NCBI RefSeq assembly: GCF_017562075.2
Contig: NC_054084.1
Span: forward strand, 23,586,285 to 23,650,284
Direction of reading: 5' to 3'
DNA from: Anopheles merus
Taxonomy: Eukaryota > Arthropoda > Insecta > Diptera > Culicidae
DNA length: 64,000 nt
Each line of letters opens with the position of its first letter. The stretch's first letter is position 1. The notes under the pieces are model-generated. The model saw only the letters and a program-made list of their open reading frames with translations, was not told where the DNA came from and ran no database searches. The translations under genes and the position numbers were made by a program. Shown here piece after piece: positions 61,294-64,000 of the stretch.

Positions 61294-62833
61294 GTGGAAA
61301 GAATAACAAAAAAAGAAAGAAATGTTAAAATGAATTCGCCTCCGCTTGAGAAATGTAAAAATGGTGCTGGTTTGGGGCACGAAACGCACCAACAGAAAGG
61401 TATTGGCGCAATGTATTTTGAAATTAAAATACCAATGCTATTCGGGACGGGATAGTGAGGTGTGAAAATATTTCATGCCCATAAATTATTCCATTGACGT
61501 ACTCGCCGAGCGAACTCGTGTCCATTTCGACGCTCGAGTGCTTTCAGCCGCAACACACACAAAACAAAAAATACCCGCTCATTCCAGCACCAAAGCTTAC
61601 CAAATTGGCCGCCCTTCGGCTGGCTTTCATCTCCAGCTGGATCGGCGACATCTTCGGCGGCTTCACGCCACTCATTTCGGCCAGCTTCTCCACGTAGAAG
61701 GCGGACCCGATGCCGATTACGTCGCTGATGGTGTTCCCCAGTGCTGCCGCCGCCATCGTCGATATGCACATGAACAGCCCGAGCGTGTGCTCGATGTAGT
61801 CGCCCTGGAAATGGCACGAAACGAAAGCGGGAATTGAATGTATACGGATACACCTTTTGGAACCCGAGAGTTGTACGACCAAATGGCAAGCAATAGCAAC
61901 GAGCAAGTGTCCGTAAACGACTGCTACTCGATGGGCAAAAAGGGTGTGCTGCTGTGCTTACTAGTGATGGGAAAAATAAAGTGTTTGTCGGAATCGATTC
62001 CGGCTAACTGCGAAGTTTTCTAGAATCGATTCCGGATAGTAGGTTCGATATCGATTTCGGAATCGGCTCCTGAAACGGAATCGGCTCTGGAATCGAAATC
62101 AATTCCGGAATCAGAATCGGTTCCGGATTCGGAATCGGGTTTGGAATTGGAATCGGTTCCGGAACCGGAATCGATTTCGGAATCGGAATCGGTTTTGGAA
62201 TCGGAATCGGTTTCGGAGTCGAAATCAGCTCCGGAATCGGAATTGGCTCCGAAATTAGAATAGGCCTCGAAGCGGAGCCGCTTTCGGCATCTCCATAAGA
62301 GAAGGCATTTGGGTCCAATGATGATCCTTATGGTCTATGATGGTCCGTCCGTATTGATAGCCGCAAAGAATCAAAATTTACTTGTAAATGATCCATTCTC
62401 ATGGAGATTGCCGGACTGATTTTGCTTCTGAAATTTCTTATTGCAATTCAAAAACTGATTCTCATTCCGGAGCTAATTCCTTTGCTGGAAACAATCCTGA
62501 TTCCGTTACCGGGGCAAATTGCGATTCTCAGATCGATTCCGATTAGGGAGCTGATTCGAATCGCGGAATCGATTCCGGAACTGACTCCGGAATCGGCTCC
62601 AGATCCAATCTCGGAATCGGCTCCGAAGTCAATTCCGGAATCGACTACGAAATCGTCTGGGGAATCGGCTCCGGAATCGATTCCAGCAGCGGAATCGGAT
62701 CCGGAATTGATTCCGAACACGACATCGGGTAGGACCGATTCCGAGCTTCCACCACTAGTGCTTACCGCAATGATCATGGTAAAGTTGTCAAGGAAACCAA
62801 ATCCAATGAATGGGAGGGCGTTCACCAATCCAA
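61012..62833 (-). CDS. TMEM65: TMEM65 homologue, second copy, exons 4-6 only
   Basis: Exons 62833-62766, 61804-61601 and 61209-61012 correspond to exons 4, 5 and 6 of the copy at 5884-18303, with the same splice sites and open frame. Exon 6 is nine bases longer (three more Ala codons in the C-terminal poly-Ala tract). Exons 1-3 would lie beyond 64000. The encoded signatures NALPFIGFGFLDN, STMAAAALGNTISDV and GITIGCLLGMCPLLF are unchanged. If the duplication is an assembly artefact this is the other allele; if real, it could be a functional paralogue only if the upstream exons were duplicated too. Confidence 0.88.
61265..61293. repeat. (GT)n microsatellite in TMEM65 intron 5, expanded copy
   Basis: About 14 GT units against about 8 at 6128-6144 in the left copy. 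Confidence 0.9.
61962..62757. mobile_element. hAT-like element with GGAATC satellite body, right copy
   Basis: Same insertion as 6813-7560, with the identical target duplication GTGCTTAC at 61954-61961 and 62758-62765. It is 48 bp longer because of extra satellite units around 62593-62640. The insertion therefore predates the divergence of the two copies, while the satellite body has since changed length. Confidence 0.85.
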
Positions 62834-64000
62834 CTGTAATTAAAACAAAACATAAACAAAGTGAGTTAAGGAATTAATTGTATTAAACCATTGCCAGACA
62901 ATTATTGAAAGGACTAGCTTTGTTTTGTAACTAAAATATATGCTTACAGCGTTTTCCAAATCAGTTTCGAATGAAAACATTGTTATTCACCGCATCCAAG
63001 ATGTTTTTCAACACAGCTGGTTTATTCGTTTCAAAATGAAAGTTCAGTTTCAACGCATGATTTTCAACGCATAACAAAGAACTGTCACACTCAAGCCAGC
63101 TTGAGTCGTGTTGAAAATCATGCTGTAGATTTTAAAAATTATTATGATGGAAATTAAATGTTAGATTGATGCGGAACATCATTTTGCATGCGGTGAATAA
63201 CAATATTTACATTGGAAGCTGACTTGGAAAACCCTGTAATGTTTTTTTTTTTGTTAACAAGAACTGTCTATTAATTCCAACTTAACCTTTTACGACATCG
63301 CGCATTTGCAAAGGTCCCCATCAAACACCCGATCCGTTAAAGCATGATAAAATATGCAAAGTACGGGGTATGTACTAAATCAATTAATGAGTAACTAATT
63401 GGCGTGTCCCAACATGTCAAACGTGTTCCGAAGAACCCGCCGCTCCTCTCCACCTTTTGATACACACCCCACAATCTCACAAATCACAACCCAACCGACA
63501 ACGACGACGAAGGCACGGTGGTAATGCACGTCATTAAAACTTTAAACACTTTTCCAAACTTAACCAGTTTGCACCGTTGTTTGGTGAAGGAGTGGTGATG
63601 GGTGGGGTCGCTGGGCGACATTTTGCACCCCATTCGCCAACGCGAAACGTTGCTCTCCCCGGGCAGCAGTATCTCATTAGCGAAGGACAACGAAAACGGC
63701 TCCATTCTTTTGAGCGAGAGCTTTCCTTTTTGTGCAAAACAAAAACCTTTTCCTTTGAAAGTTTATGCATGTTTTTTTTTTGGTTACTGTTACTGCTTTT
63801 GCTGTGCGCTATTGATGTTTGTCTCCAGCACGTTAAACTCCAATCTTGAGAAGTAAAGAGATTGTGCATAATTTCATAAACCTCCGCCGGTGGGAATGGT
63901 TTTGGGATTTTGTTATCTTTTCAAATGATGAAATAACTTAAAACGAACCTTACTTGAACTTCCCTTTTCTTGGGGGGGGGGGGGGGGGGGGGGAGCAGTC
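62834..64000 (-). other. TMEM65 intron 3, right copy, to window edge
   Basis: It contains the second MITE copy and a 22-base G run at 63972-63993. No exon was seen. Confidence 0.7.
62947..63236. mobile_element. Tc1/mariner-type MITE (TA target), right copy
   Basis: Same insertion as 7749-8056, flanked by TA at 62945-62946 and 63237-63238. It is 18 bp shorter: the sequence just inside the right end differs, TTGGAAGCTGACTTGG here against a longer AT-rich stretch in the left copy. Confidence 0.8.

Larger units (their letters stand above)
55386..64000 (+). repeat. Right copy of the direct duplication (pairs with 1-8819)
   Basis: This is collinear with 1-8819. Here the CNPPD1 reading frame is intact and continues upstream into the rest of the gene, so this copy is joined to a complete CNPPD1. 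The TMEM65 part runs off the right edge after exon 4. A 236-bp deletion at about 57162 removes the right end of a hAT-like element that is complete in the left copy, so the left copy is ancestral at that site. Confidence 0.97.

Noticed and set aside
1..64000. Prokaryote-type systems (CRISPR, operons, phage, toxin-antitoxin)
   Set aside because: No regularly spaced repeats, no Shine-Dalgarno-led gene runs and no such protein families; all recognised genes have introns and animal relatives.

Overview
The window looks like a piece of a dipteran, most likely mosquito (Anopheles-type), nuclear genome. Genes are split by short GT-AG introns, their products match animal families (LIX1/lowfat, CYB561D2, ClpP, CNPPD1, TMEM65, GH18 chitinase, DUF1091, MADF), and the space between them is full of dinucleotide microsatellites, poly-G runs and small inverted-repeat transposons. 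No bacterial operon, CRISPR array or viral gene was seen. The species call is inference from gene families and repeat texture.

Layout. 1-590: 3' end of a CNPPD1-like cyclin gene (+) with a one-base frameshift. 5884-18303: complete six-exon TMEM65 gene (-), convergent with it. 20086-20361: last exon of a GH18 chitinase (-), cut by a 100-N gap (20362-20461). 20462-32501: about 12 kb with no confident coding sequence. 32502-34549: lowfat/LIX1 (+). 36858-37811: CYB561D2-type cytochrome b561 (-). 43720-44280: MADF-domain gene (-), 5' end unresolved. 44.3-47.2 kb: cluster of small transposons and a SINE-like element. 48906-49739: secreted DUF1091/ML-like protein (-). 50162-50909: mitochondrial ClpP (-). 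51168-53574: foldback element with other elements nested in it. 54084-55976: intact CNPPD1 (+). 61012-62833: exons 4-6 of a second TMEM65 (-), continuing past the window edge.

The main structural fact is that 1-8819 and 55386-64000 are the same sequence in the same orientation, so both window ends lie inside one repeated segment with a period near 55 kb. The copies differ by scattered substitutions, microsatellite length changes, a 236-bp deletion and a coding frameshift. With the N gap lying between them and a chitinase that does not continue across it, this looks more like two haplotypes placed in tandem by the assembler than a real duplication, but the sequence alone cannot settle it.

The most distinctive biology is a family of hAT-like non-autonomous elements whose bodies are almost entirely GGAATCGATTCC- or GGAGTCGTCC-type satellite. 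Three insertions carry 8-bp target duplications (one exact, two with one mismatch). One inserted precisely at a TMEM65 5' splice site and so duplicated the splice donor; another fills most of lowfat intron 2.

The genes are unrelated housekeeping or developmental genes and do not form a pathway. ClpP and TMEM65 both belong to families that act in mitochondria, but nothing here links them functionally.
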